A DNA stretch of 26,811 bases. Origin: Nostoc sp. CHAB 5834 (lineage in GTDB: Bacteria; Cyanobacteriota; Cyanobacteriia; Cyanobacteriales; Nostocaceae). Position 1 is the stretch's first letter. Every line of letters starts with the position of its first letter. Location: positions 1-26,811 of the forward strand of contig JAIVFU010000087.1 in assembly GCA_020829485.1 (NCBI GenBank). The letters run 5' to 3'. Shown here one piece after another: positions 8,592 through 16,948 of the stretch. The position numbers and the translations under genes are program-made. The notes under the pieces are model-generated. The model was not told the DNA's origin. It saw only the letters and a program-made list of their open reading frames with translations, and ran no database searches.

Positions 8592-9619
8592 TTTTTCACC
8601 TTTGATTTAGCCAAGTAGACAAAAAAGGGTGCCCCAATCAATGCTGTCATTACTCCCACGGGTAATTCTTGGGGTTTGAGTAAGATACGCGCAGCGACAT
8701 CTGCAACTAAGAGTAAAGTTGCACCCACTACTGCGGAGTATGGCAAAATCCAACGGTAATCAGCTTTGATGAAAAATCTCACGATATGAGGAACAACTAA
8801 GCCAAGAAAGCCGATGGGCCCGGCTAGAGAGACGGAACTTCCTGCCAGTAAAACAACGCTTATGGCGGTCGCAATTTTGACCCAACCTGTCTCTTGACCC
8901 AAGCCTTTAGCCACGTCTTCACCCAAACTCATAGTTGTAATTTGTCTCCCCAAGCCAAAGGCTACTACTAAGCCAATCATGACGAAAGGCAATGCTGATA
9001 GTAAGATGTTGAAATCCCGTCCCGCTAAAGAACCAGCCAACCAAAATCTAATTTCTTCTAAGGTGCGTTGACTGACGATGAGAACAGCAGTAGTGAGGGA
9101 AGAAATCAGTGCCGTGATCGCCGCGCCTGCTACAGTGATATTTAATGGTGTAGCTCCTCCTCGCCCCAGAGAACCAAGGAAGTAAACTAATATGGCGGTG
9201 ACTCCTGCACCCACAAAGGCCACAATAGTCAAAACACTCAAGGACGAGCTACCAAACACAAAAATTGTGGCAACTACAGCTAATGCTGCTCCTGACTCAA
9301 TCCCTAAAATCCCTGGATCTGCTAGGGGGTTGCGTGTCAAACCTTGCATTAATGCGCCGGCGACTGCCAAGGATGATCCTACAACAAGAGCGACGAGCGA
9401 TCGCGGTAATCTCACCGTCTGAATCACTAAATGTTCATAAGAACCGTCAAAGGTAATAAAGGATTCCAGAATCTTGTTTAACGGTATTTCTGCTGCGCCC
9501 AAAGTGACACTATACACCAAGCAAGTTAGCAGAATCAGTATTCCCAGAATCAGACCCCCTAATGGCGATATTTTGGGTGTGTTCCAGTTTTTGGGTGATG
9601 CTGTGGTTGCTCTTATCAT
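8588..9619 (-). CDS. fecC: iron-siderophore ABC transporter permease (FecC type)
   Basis: 343-residue FecCD-family permease and the first gene of a leftward set. It has a first helix LGLILGILILLTCLVYSVTL, the family block RLPRSLVALVVGSSLAVAGA then [18 protein letters not shown], an extended run of about ten helices, and near the C-terminus GPIGFLGLVVPHIVRFF, the coupling-helix region for the ATPase. It pairs with FecD, and their reading frames overlap by 4 nt. A Fur-like AT-rich site lies 14 nt upstream of the ATG (9633-9648), and the 529-bp gap up to the divergent AraC2 gene should hold the promoter. Confidence 0.93.
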   Translation of the reverse strand: MIRATTASPKNWNTPKISPLGGLILGILILLTCLVYSVTLGAAEIPLNKILESFITFDGSYEHLVIQTVRLPRSLVALVVGSSLAVAGALMQGLTRNPLADPGILGIESGAALAVVATIFVFGSSSLSVLTIVAFVGAGVTAILVYFLGSLGRGGATPLNITVAGAAITALISSLTTAVLIVSQRTLEEIRFWLAGSLAGRDFNILLSALPFVMIGLVVAFGLGRQITTMSLGEDVAKGLGQETGWVKIATAISVVLLAGSSVSLAGPIGFLGLVVPHIVRFFIKADYRWILPYSAVVGATLLLVADVAARILLKPQELPVGVMTALIGAPFFVYLAKSKVKK

Positions 9620-9632
9620 TATTTTTTAGTTA

Positions 9633-9648
9633 ATTGAAAAATATAATC
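9633..9648 (-). promoter_or_regulatory. candidate Fur box upstream of fecC
   Basis: ATTGAAAAATATAATC matches the EamA upstream site (ATTGAGAAATAATATC) at 13 of 16 positions and ends 14 nt before the fecC start codon. A Fur role is inference from similarity within the window. Confidence 0.35.
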
Positions 9649-10127
9649 ATTTACGTAAGCCAGTCGTGCCTTCTGTTACATTTGCAGTTTCAACATCTTA
9701 ATTGATAGTTTTTATACATTTATCGAGTATTTAAGCAAGGTATATTCTCGAAATATCTTGATTTCCACACAGATGTAAGCAGGAAGTTCCAAGATTATAC
9801 TTTATACTTATTAAGAGACTTTTTCAACTGCTTATGTTTTTATTCCATGAATAAACAGAAATAATTACGAAATACTTGGGAAGTTGCTATTTATCGCTTT
9901 TCTGTCCTCTAGGCAGAGGAAAGTGAAAAATCCTGATCCGGTTTATGAGGATTTGACGGAAAATGCAAAGGATTGAGCCGCCTAAATGTATTGATGAGGG
10001 TCATTAATTTTGATTTTGGAGCGCAGCCACATAGCTAATGAGATAGATTCCTTATTGCAAATATCGTTACGATTGTTGTAAATTAAGTATTAATACCTTT
10101 TTAGTTAAGAAATCCTTGCAATTAATT

Positions 10128-10146
10128 AACAATAATTATCGTTAAA
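10128..10146 (+). promoter_or_regulatory. candidate Fur box upstream of AraC2
   Basis: AACAATAATTATCGTT is a palindrome with one mismatched pair. Extended to 19 bp it agrees with the classical Fur consensus GATAATGATAATCATTATC at 12 of 19 positions. It directly abuts the AraC2 start codon, in the place of a Shine-Dalgarno, so binding there would block transcription or initiation. Confidence 0.4.
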
Positions 10147-10148
10147 AA

Positions 10149-11168
10149 ATGACTAATATCTTGACGGAAGAGCAAATCAATCAAATTGAACAGGAAACTC
10201 TAAAAAATTTAGAGATATCGTATAACAATCAAGGTTTTGACAAAATTCAGAGATTCCGTAACAGCTTATATGATAATCTTTATCAAGTAGTTGAATTCCG
10301 TCCAGGATTAAGTCTAGAAATTTTTGACGATCGTTACTACCAGCAAGTTAGTTGTAAAATTGACCACTATGGTTTAGAGGCACTAACAGCAAAATTTTAT
10401 TTATCAGGCAATCATCATGTAATTTGCCCTGGTATTGCAGGAGTCAAGGAAAATTACCAAGAAACAGTAGGGAATAACTACTTGTTTTACCTACCAGATA
10501 TTGAGGAAACAGAGCAATATTTTGCAGGCGATCGCATCTATTTAATTAGAATTTGTATAGATATAGACTTCCTCAAATCCTTCATCAATGGACTAGAACA
10601 CTTACCAAAACAGTTACAGCCTTTCTTGGAAAGTGACTCGCCACCTCGGTTTCACCGCCCAGTGAGTAAAATTACTCTGCCTATGCAGACAGCATTACAG
10701 CAACTTCTCAATGTACCCTATCAAGGGATGATACAAAGAATGTATCTGGAAGGGAAGGTACTAGAATTACTGGCTTTGCAGTTTGCTCAACTAATAGAAG
10801 CTGAGGGAGATAAACAACCCTTGATTCATCTCAAAACTGGCGATGTTGAGAAAATTTATCAAGCCAAGGATATTCTTAGCAAAAACTACGATCATCCACC
10901 TTCATTGATTGACTTAGCGAAGACAGTTGGTATTAATGATAATAAGCTAAAGTACGGTTTTCGTGAAGTGTTTGGCACTACAGTATTTGGATATTTGCGT
11001 GACTATCGCCTAGAAATAGCGCGAAAGCTGCTACAGGAACAAAAGCAGAACGTGAGAACCGTAGTTAACACAGTTGGTTATGCCAATCAAAGTCACTTCG
11101 CGGCTGCATTCAAACGTAAGTTTGGTATCACTCCTCAAGATTGTCGATTAGGAAGAAAAGCTGTGTAA
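10149..11168 (+). CDS. AraC-family transcriptional regulator, PchR-like (AraC2)
   Basis: 339 residues, same architecture as AraC1: an effector domain up to about residue 240 and a double HTH at the C-terminus. HTH1 includes DLAKTVGINDNKLKYGFREV, the linker is FGTTVFGYLRDYRLEIARKL, and HTH2 includes VVNTVGYANQSHFAAAFKRK followed by FGITPQDC. The N-domain has the paralogues' conserved stretch MQTALQQLLNVPYQGMIQRM, then YLEGKVLELLALQ. HTH residues NKLKY and NQSH differ from AraC1/AraC3 (CTLK, SRS), matching the diverged half-sites in front of TBDT2. The gene heads module 2 and is transcribed away from fecC. It is probably a ferric-siderophore-responsive activator of TBDT2, possibly iron-repressed through the palindrome at its start codon. 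Confidence 0.9.
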   Translation: MTNILTEEQINQIEQETLKNLEISYNNQGFDKIQRFRNSLYDNLYQVVEFRPGLSLEIFDDRYYQQVSCKIDHYGLEALTAKFYLSGNHHVICPGIAGVKENYQETVGNNYLFYLPDIEETEQYFAGDRIYLIRICIDIDFLKSFINGLEHLPKQLQPFLESDSPPRFHRPVSKITLPMQTALQQLLNVPYQGMIQRMYLEGKVLELLALQFAQLIEAEGDKQPLIHLKTGDVEKIYQAKDILSKNYDHPPSLIDLAKTVGINDNKLKYGFREVFGTTVFGYLRDYRLEIARKLLQEQKQNVRTVVNTVGYANQSHFAAAFKRKFGITPQDCRLGRKAV

Positions 11169-11246
11169 TGAGAATCCTTTCTACTCTCAACTTTTATTGT
11201 CAGCTATTAGCTGCTTACTTGCAGATTCATGTCACAACTTAATCAT

Positions 11247-11280
11247 ACTCTCCCGCTATGGTTCAAAACTCTCCGTCTAC
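11247..11280 (+). promoter_or_regulatory. diverged direct-repeat operator for TBDT2 (AraC2 candidate site)
   Basis: ACTCTCCCGCTA (from 11247) and ACTCTCCGTCTA (from 11268) are direct repeats 21 bp apart, about 95 bp before the TBDT2 start. They keep a TCCG-like core and the spacing of the operators in modules 1, 3 and 4 but differ in sequence. Weaker than those sites; inferred mainly from position and spacing. Confidence 0.45.
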
Positions 11281-11375
11281 TATATAGACTTACACCTCGT
11301 AAATTACATAAACTCTTTCCACAGACAGTTGCAAATTACTTGCAATATTGAGCTTGTTTTTGTGGAGTGAGGAGT

Positions 11376-13943
11376 ATGGAGTCTCGGCCAGCGAAAGAAA
11401 TTATCTCAGCCGGAATTGTGTTAGCACTTGTATCATTGCTTGTACAACCAGCTGTTGCGGAAACTAAATCACATCATTCTATCAGTACGGCAAAGTTACT
11501 ACTGGCACAACAAAATGATGTTGCATCTGTGCAAGTTACAGGCGTAAAAGTCAATAATACAGACAAGGGTATCGAAGTCATTTTAGAAAGTGCTAACCCA
11601 GAAGCACTTGAACCTGTTATTAAAAGTGCAGAGAATAATTATATTGCAGATTTCCCGAATGCGGTGTTAGCACTACCTGAAGGTAAAGATTTTAGCATTG
11701 CTAATCCATTAAGCGGGATTGTCTCTGTAAGTGTCACTCAAGCTGATGCTAATACTGTACGGCTCACGGTAACGGGTGAGGCGGGTTTACCGACAGCAGA
11801 GTTATTTGATAGTGATGAAGGTTTAATTTTTACACTTGCACCCGTAGCTGAAATAACACAGCAACCGCAGCAACCACAGCAGCCGACAACTGAAACACCA
11901 CCAGAACAACCAACAACTCAAAGTGATGAACCTATTGAATTAGTTGTCACAGGTGAACAGGATGGTTATCGAATACCTACAGCCAGCACTGCAACTAAAA
12001 CAGATACGCCTCTGCGTGATGTACCCCAAGCAATTCAGGTAATACCTCAACAAGTCCTGCAAGACCAACAAGTGAGGAATTTAAACGAAGCTTTACGAAA
12101 TGCACCAGGTGTTATACCTGATGGCTCAGAACGTTCTCCTTTTGAGGGATTTACCATTCGTGGTTTTAGTGACCGTAATATCATCCGCAATGGACTAAGA
12201 GACGATACCAACATCACAAGTAATGTGAATACGGATAACATTGAGCAGATAGAAGTTTTGCGAGGGCCAGCATCGGTTCTATTTGGACAAGGGGGTGCTG
12301 GAGGTACGATTAATATTGTCACGAAAAAACCTCAAAGCACACCTTCCTATTCTTTTGAGGGAAATATTGGTAGTTTCGGTACTTATGGCGGCACTCTAGA
12401 TTTTACAGGGCCATTAAACGATGACAAAACTTTCCTCTATCGCTTTATCACATCTGCATCCACAACAGACACATTTGTTGATTTTTTTACCAGAGAGCGT
12501 TACTTGATTGCTCCTAGTTTCACTTGGCTGATAGGAGACAATACGCAATTCACTTTAGAAGCTCAGTATTCAGACCAACGACAACCCAATGACCGGGGTT
12601 TACCTGCTTTGGGTACAGTTTTATCGAACCCCAATGGTAAAATCCCCCGTAATCGTTTTATTGGCGAGCCTTTTGATGAAATTGATCAAAACAATCGGCG
12701 ATCGCTGCGAGTTGGTTATAATTTAGAGCATCGGTTAAACGAAAATTGGCAGTTACGCAATAACTTTAATTTCACCTATTTGAGTGTCGCCCAAAATTCT
12801 CTATTTCCTACAGCACTGTTAGATGATAATCGCACATTAGAACGAGGTCTAGTTACTGCTAAATTTGCCTATCGCACTTACAATTTAGATACAAATATTG
12901 TAGGCAATTTTAAAACTGGCAATTTTGAACACAAAATTTTATTTGGTGTGGATTTATCAAGAGAGGTTTATTATAACGAAGGTATAGGACGTTTACGAGA
13001 ACTCGGTTCTATAGACATTTTTAACCCTATTTATCGGCGTGATAGTGTCGGCGCAGTGCTGGAAGAATTTCCTGATGAACCTTCTACTTCTGATGGTTTA
13101 GGTATTTACTTGCAAGACCAAATTGGCTTATCAGATCACTTGAAATTGGTTCTAGGGGGAAGATTTGATATCGTCGCCCAAAAAATAGAAAATGCTCAAG
13201 GCGAAACAACTTCTTCTCAGCAAGATGAAGCATTTAGCCCTCGAATTGGTGTTGTTTATCAACCTAGTCAAGCGGTTTCACTCTACGCCAACTATAGCCG
13301 CTCATTCAAACAGGTAACTGATACAAATTTAGACAGAAGACTTTTTGAACCAGAACGGGGAACTCAGTATGAAATTGGCATGAAAGTAGATTGGACGAAA
13401 AATCTTTCTTCAACTCTAGCTTTATATCAAATTACACGCTCAAATGTTCTCACTACTGATCTCAGAGATCCCAGTGGAAATTCTTCTATCCAGACAGGAG
13501 AACAAAGAAGCCGAGGTATTGAATTAGATATCACAGGTGAAATTACACCAGGATGGAAAATTATTGGTGGTTATGCTTACACCGATGCACAAGTTACTCA
13601 AGACAATGATATTCCTGCGGGAAACCGCATTAACAACGTCCCAGAACACGCATTTAGCTTATGGAGTACCTACGAAATTCAACAGGGTAATTTGCAAGGT
13701 TTAGGCTTTGGTTTAGGACTTTTTTATGTAGGAGAAAGACAAGGAGATTTAGACAATAGCTTTAGTTTACCCAGCTATTTAAGGACTGATGCCGCTTTAT
13801 TTTATCGCAAAAATAATTTTCGTGCAGCTTTGAATGTGCAGAACTTGTTTGATAATGAATATTTTGAAACAGGTGAAAGCATTCTGCGCGTTTTTCCTGG
13901 CGCACCCCGCACAGTCAAATTTACTTTGGGTTGGCAATTATAA
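11376..13943 (+). CDS. AMIN-domain TonB-dependent siderophore receptor (TBDT2)
   Basis: Outer-membrane ferric-siderophore receptor, 855 residues from the chosen ATG (a GTG three codons upstream is possible, but GGAG 8 nt before the ATG supports 11376). Signal peptide ends QPAVAET near residue 29. AMIN domain about 52-134 (VQVTGVKVNNTDKGIEVILE). A Gln/Pro-repeat linker (QQPQQPQQPTTETPPEQP) leads to the probable TonB box IELVVTG near 187-193. The plug starts KTDTPLRDVPQAIQVIPQ, with RGF and IEQIEVLRGPASVLFGQGG. The barrel ends in KFTLGWQL, with Leu instead of the usual terminal Phe, which outer-membrane proteins tolerate. It is followed by two FecB genes, FhuF and an exporter, so this module looks the most complete route for one siderophore. 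Confidence 0.95.
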   Translation: MESRPAKEIISAGIVLALVSLLVQPAVAETKSHHSISTAKLLLAQQNDVASVQVTGVKVNNTDKGIEVILESANPEALEPVIKSAENNYIADFPNAVLALPEGKDFSIANPLSGIVSVSVTQADANTVRLTVTGEAGLPTAELFDSDEGLIFTLAPVAEITQQPQQPQQPTTETPPEQPTTQSDEPIELVVTGEQDGYRIPTASTATKTDTPLRDVPQAIQVIPQQVLQDQQVRNLNEALRNAPGVIPDGSERSPFEGFTIRGFSDRNIIRNGLRDDTNITSNVNTDNIEQIEVLRGPASVLFGQGGAGGTINIVTKKPQSTPSYSFEGNIGSFGTYGGTLDFTGPLNDDKTFLYRFITSASTTDTFVDFFTRERYLIAPSFTWLIGDNTQFTLEAQYSDQRQPNDRGLPALGTVLSNPNGKIPRNRFIGEPFDEIDQNNRRSLRVGYNLEHRLNENWQLRNNFNFTYLSVAQNSLFPTALLDDNRTLERGLVTAKFAYRTYNLDTNIVGNFKTGNFEHKILFGVDLSREVYYNEGIGRLRELGSIDIFNPIYRRDSVGAVLEEFPDEPSTSDGLGIYLQDQIGLSDHLKLVLGGRFDIVAQKIENAQGETTSSQQDEAFSPRIGVVYQPSQAVSLYANYSRSFKQVTDTNLDRRLFEPERGTQYEIGMKVDWTKNLSSTLALYQITRSNVLTTDLRDPSGNSSIQTGEQRSRGIELDITGEITPGWKIIGGYAYTDAQVTQDNDIPAGNRINNVPEHAFSLWSTYEIQQGNLQGLGFGLGLFYVGERQGDLDNSFSLPSYLRTDAALFYRKNNFRAALNVQNLFDNEYFETGESILRVFPGAPRTVKFTLGWQL

Positions 13944-13998
13944 TTGACAAATTGCTCACGTAGTTAGATATTTTCCCTGACGATTTACGACGAATTAC

Positions 13999-14027
13999 TA
14001 CAGCCCTTAAATTATCTAAGGGCTGTA
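13999..14027 (+). other. strong hairpin between TBDT2 and fecB2
   Basis: TACAGCCCTTA and TAAGGGCTGTA form a perfect 11-bp stem with a 7-nt loop, 36 bp before the fecB2 start. No T-run follows. It may be a partial terminator, processing site or mRNA-stabilising element that sets the ratio of receptor to downstream proteins. Confidence 0.6.
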
Positions 14028-14063
14028 TCAAGCCCATATTCATCGCCCAATCACATACATATA

Positions 14064-15038
14064 ATGATTAGTAAATGGTTGGATCACATCAAATTATTTT
14101 TGATAGTTACCCTATCTCTAATATTTATCAAGGGATGTTATAGCTTTTTTAACCAAACCACATATTTATCAAAATCCCAAACGCTCACATCAGAATGTCG
14201 AACAGTTAAGCATGAATTAGGAGAAAGTTGTATTCCTCTGAATCCCCAACGGATAATTGTAGCTGACGAAGATAGTTTAGAAATATTAGTAGCATTGGGT
14301 TTAAAACCAATAGCCACAACAAGATCAAATCGAACAGGGAATAAAACACTTATCCTGAAAGATAAACTTGATGAAATTATTGATTTAGGTAAGGAAGGTA
14401 ATCCCAATCTTGAAAAAATTGTCCAATTACACCCAGATTTAATTTTAGGTCTTTATATAAGTCCTCAAAATTATAAGTTATTTTCTCAGATAGCTCCAAC
14501 AGTTTCTATTGAATTTACAGAAGATAACTGGAGAAAACCTTTATTAAAGGTTGCTAATATAGTTGATAAGACTCAGGTTGCAGAACACATACTAGCAGAA
14601 TATCAACAAAGAGTTGAAAAATTAAGATGGAATTTTGCTCAAAAACTGGGCAATAAAAAAATTTCTATCATGAGATTTTATACAACTCTTGAATTCACAC
14701 AATTTTTGAATAAATTATCATTTCCAGTAAGTATTTTAGAGGAATTAAATTTATCGATTCCCTTGGCACAACTGCAAGTTAGTAGTAATGCTAGTGTCAG
14801 TTATAACAATGTTAGTTTAGAACGTGTAAACTTGTTAGAATCAGACGCAATGTTTATTGCACTAGACCCAGGTTCAGAAGAAAACTTTCAAATATATAAA
14901 AATAGTCCTCTGTGGCAAACCCTCAATGTAGTAAAAAGTAATCGCGTATATACTGTTGATTCAGGTTACTGGATTTTTGGAAGTATCCTGTCAGCCAATG
15001 CTATTTTAGATGACTTAGTTAAATATTTAGTGAAATAA
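14064..15038 (+). CDS. FecB-like iron-siderophore substrate-binding lipoprotein (FecB2)
   Basis: 324-residue periplasmic binding protein. Lipoprotein signal with lipobox FIKGC at residues 21-25. The mature part begins SECRTVKHELGESCIPLNPQ, with two cysteines ten residues apart as in FecB1 and FecB3, then RIIVADEDSLEILVALGLKP, VQLHPDLILGLYIS and QIAPTVSIEF. The C-terminal lobe ends VYTVDSGYWIFGSILSANA. It is clearly a tandem paralogue of the next gene (nearly identical C-terminus), separated by 18 bp. The DNA is AT-rich and has no GCGATCGC octamer, unlike fecB4. Probably binds the siderophore entering through TBDT2 and hands it to FecCDE, since no other permease is present. Confidence 0.92.
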   Translation: MISKWLDHIKLFLIVTLSLIFIKGCYSFFNQTTYLSKSQTLTSECRTVKHELGESCIPLNPQRIIVADEDSLEILVALGLKPIATTRSNRTGNKTLILKDKLDEIIDLGKEGNPNLEKIVQLHPDLILGLYISPQNYKLFSQIAPTVSIEFTEDNWRKPLLKVANIVDKTQVAEHILAEYQQRVEKLRWNFAQKLGNKKISIMRFYTTLEFTQFLNKLSFPVSILEELNLSIPLAQLQVSSNASVSYNNVSLERVNLLESDAMFIALDPGSEENFQIYKNSPLWQTLNVVKSNRVYTVDSGYWIFGSILSANAILDDLVKYLVK

Positions 15039-15056
15039 TTAATTTAATATCTAATA

Positions 15057-16034
15057 ATGAAACAGTTTTTACTTCGCTACATCAAATTGTTTATTCTCAT
15101 ACCCCTAACTTTAGTTTTGGTTAATAGTTGTTATATTAATTATCCTGAAAATCCCGGCTTGATAACGACAAGAATAAAAACATCTGAGTGTAGACTAATC
15201 AAACATCCTTTAGGTGAAAGCTGCGTTCCTGTAAAACCTCAACGGATTATTGCTTTAGATGAAACCTCTATGGAAGCATTATTAGCACTGAACTTAAAAC
15301 CAATAGCAACAGCACAGCCTAATATTGCAGGTAGCATAATACAAAAGTTGGGTAAAAAAGCCGAAGGTATAGTTTCTTTAGGGAAAGATAGTCAGCCAAA
15401 TATAGAAAAAATGGTGCAATTAAACCCAGATTTAATTTTGGGTTTTTCTGTCAGCGCAGAACAATACAAATTATTTTCCCAAATAGCACCGACAGTTACA
15501 CTTGATTATATTCAATTTGGTTGGAAAAATGCTTTATCACGTATTGCTGAAATCATAGATAAAAGTGAACAAGCAAAAATATTACTTGAGCAATATCAGC
15601 AAAGAGTTAAAGAATTACGTACCTTTATAAATCATAATCTCAAAGAAAAAACTGTTTCGGTGAGTCGCTTTTATGCTGGTAATCAAGTTCCAGAGTTTCG
15701 CACTAAGTATTCATTTCCTGGAAGTCTGTTTACAGAGGTGGGAATACCTCTACCAGAGATGCAAGATCAACTGACTACTTATGAAAATCAGCCTTTAGTT
15801 TCAGTTAGTTTAGAGCATTTAGATTTATTAGATGCAGATTTTTTGTTTGTGGTTTTAGATCCTGGTTCGGAAGAAAATTTTCAAAAATATCAAACTAGCC
15901 AGTTATGGCAAAAGCTAAATGTCGTGAAAAATCAGCGAGTATATACTGTTGATTCTGGTTACTGGATATTTGGCAATATTCTATCAGCTAATACCATTTT
16001 AGATGACCTATTTAAATACTTAATAAAAAAATAA
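15057..16034 (+). CDS. FecB-like iron-siderophore substrate-binding lipoprotein (FecB3)
   Basis: 325-residue tandem paralogue of FecB2. Lipoprotein signal with lipobox LVNSC at about 21-25. The mature start SECRLIKHPLGESCVPVKPQ, the LNPDLILGFSVSAEQYKLF segment, the QIAPTV motif and the C-terminal VYTVDSGYWIFGNILSANT closely match FecB2. The middle region, which forms part of the ligand cleft, differs more: FecB3 has YAGNQVPEFRTKYSFPGSLF where FecB2 has YTTLEFTQFLNKLSFPVSIL. The pair may bind different siderophores or different iron-loading states. The stop codon overlaps the start of the FhuF-like gene (TAATG), implying coupled translation. Confidence 0.92.
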   Translation: MKQFLLRYIKLFILIPLTLVLVNSCYINYPENPGLITTRIKTSECRLIKHPLGESCVPVKPQRIIALDETSMEALLALNLKPIATAQPNIAGSIIQKLGKKAEGIVSLGKDSQPNIEKMVQLNPDLILGFSVSAEQYKLFSQIAPTVTLDYIQFGWKNALSRIAEIIDKSEQAKILLEQYQQRVKELRTFINHNLKEKTVSVSRFYAGNQVPEFRTKYSFPGSLFTEVGIPLPEMQDQLTTYENQPLVSVSLEHLDLLDADFLFVVLDPGSEENFQKYQTSQLWQKLNVVKNQRVYTVDSGYWIFGNILSANTILDDLFKYLIKK

Positions 16035-16912
16035 TGTTTCAACAAATAACTGACAATAGTGTACAAAATTTCTTACAAGAAGTATTTACTCTTGCTCAAA
16101 ATACTTTAGATAGTTTCTATACGGACTGTATAATTTTGACTCAGCCTTCTGATAATGCTGAGGTGATTACATTAAATAATTACCTTCAACCAGATAGACT
16201 TTTATCTCAATGGCAAGCAAGCGATATCTACCAAAAAACTCAAGATATTCGCATTGCTACCTCTATATGGAACAAAGTGTATAGCTGGAAAACATTACCA
16301 GGTGTTTTAGCCTTAATGACTTGGGCTGGTGTAGGGCTAGATGCTGGGCTTGACAATGTGAGTTTTGTTTTAGAAGACGGTGAACCCAAGGCGTTATGGT
16401 TTCACGATTTGAGTCGAACTGTAATTTATCCTCAGAGATTACCTATCCCCATTCCCAAAGATTATCCAGGACAAATAGTAAATAGCGTGGAAGCCCTACA
16501 CCAAACTGTATTTACTAGCTTATTCCAACGCAATTTTGCACCCATGATAGACAGGGTTCATATTTTAACCAAACTCTCCAAAAAAACCTTATGGGGTAAT
16601 GCGGTGAACGCTTCGGAAGGACAGTTTGCTGAACTTAGCCAATTTACAAATCTAGAAGCGATACAAACAGATTATTCCGTCTTATATGAACAACCCTACA
16701 GTTTAGTTATGCCCGGACGTAATCCCCTCTACAACTTAGTACGCACAGAACAACTCAACGAACCCGGTTTACCAGCTACAACCATAGTGCGTCTCACCTG
16801 CTGCTTATATACTTTTATTCCTCCATACGATGAAAAGTGTCCAAACTGCCCTCTGATGCAACCACATGAACGAATTGCACTCATGAAGAAAGAAATGGTA
16901 GAGACTGATTGA
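16034..16912 (+). CDS. fhuF: FhuF-like ferric-siderophore reductase (2Fe-2S)
   Basis: 292-residue cytoplasmic protein without signal or membrane segments. The diagnostic part is the C-terminal Cys256-Cys257-X11-Cys269-X2-Cys272 (CCLYTFIPPYDEKCPNC), the arrangement that ligates the unusual 2Fe-2S cluster of E. coli FhuF. From memory FhuF has ten residues between the pairs; here there are eleven. The body shows LALMTWAGVGLDAGLDNVSF and RNFAPMIDRVHILTKLSKKT, typical of the wider ferric-reductase/IucA-IucC-related FhuF family. Known FhuF proteins reduce siderophore-bound Fe(III) in the cytoplasm and release Fe(II). Position in the operon, overlapping fecB3 by one base pair and followed by an exporter, fits that role here. 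Confidence 0.85.
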   Translation: MFQQITDNSVQNFLQEVFTLAQNTLDSFYTDCIILTQPSDNAEVITLNNYLQPDRLLSQWQASDIYQKTQDIRIATSIWNKVYSWKTLPGVLALMTWAGVGLDAGLDNVSFVLEDGEPKALWFHDLSRTVIYPQRLPIPIPKDYPGQIVNSVEALHQTVFTSLFQRNFAPMIDRVHILTKLSKKTLWGNAVNASEGQFAELSQFTNLEAIQTDYSVLYEQPYSLVMPGRNPLYNLVRTEQLNEPGLPATTIVRLTCCLYTFIPPYDEKCPNCPLMQPHERIALMKKEMVETD

Positions 16913-16948
16913 AATTACATTAATCAAAATACCGAAAAAAACCTACAA

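Larger units (their letters stand above)
9620..10148. promoter_or_regulatory. divergent intergenic region between fecC and AraC2
   Basis: 529 bp with no credible gene in any frame. It holds a Fur-like site next to fecC (9633-9648), a short hairpin TCCTCT-AGGC-AGAGGA around 9906-9921, a sequence ATCCGGTTTA at 9936-9945 that matches the second half-site of the TBDT4 operator, TTTTCCGTCA on the opposite strand at about 9955-9964, and another Fur-like palindrome next to AraC2 (10128-10146). It probably contains promoters for both directions. I cannot place -10/-35 boxes with confidence. Confidence 0.5.
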
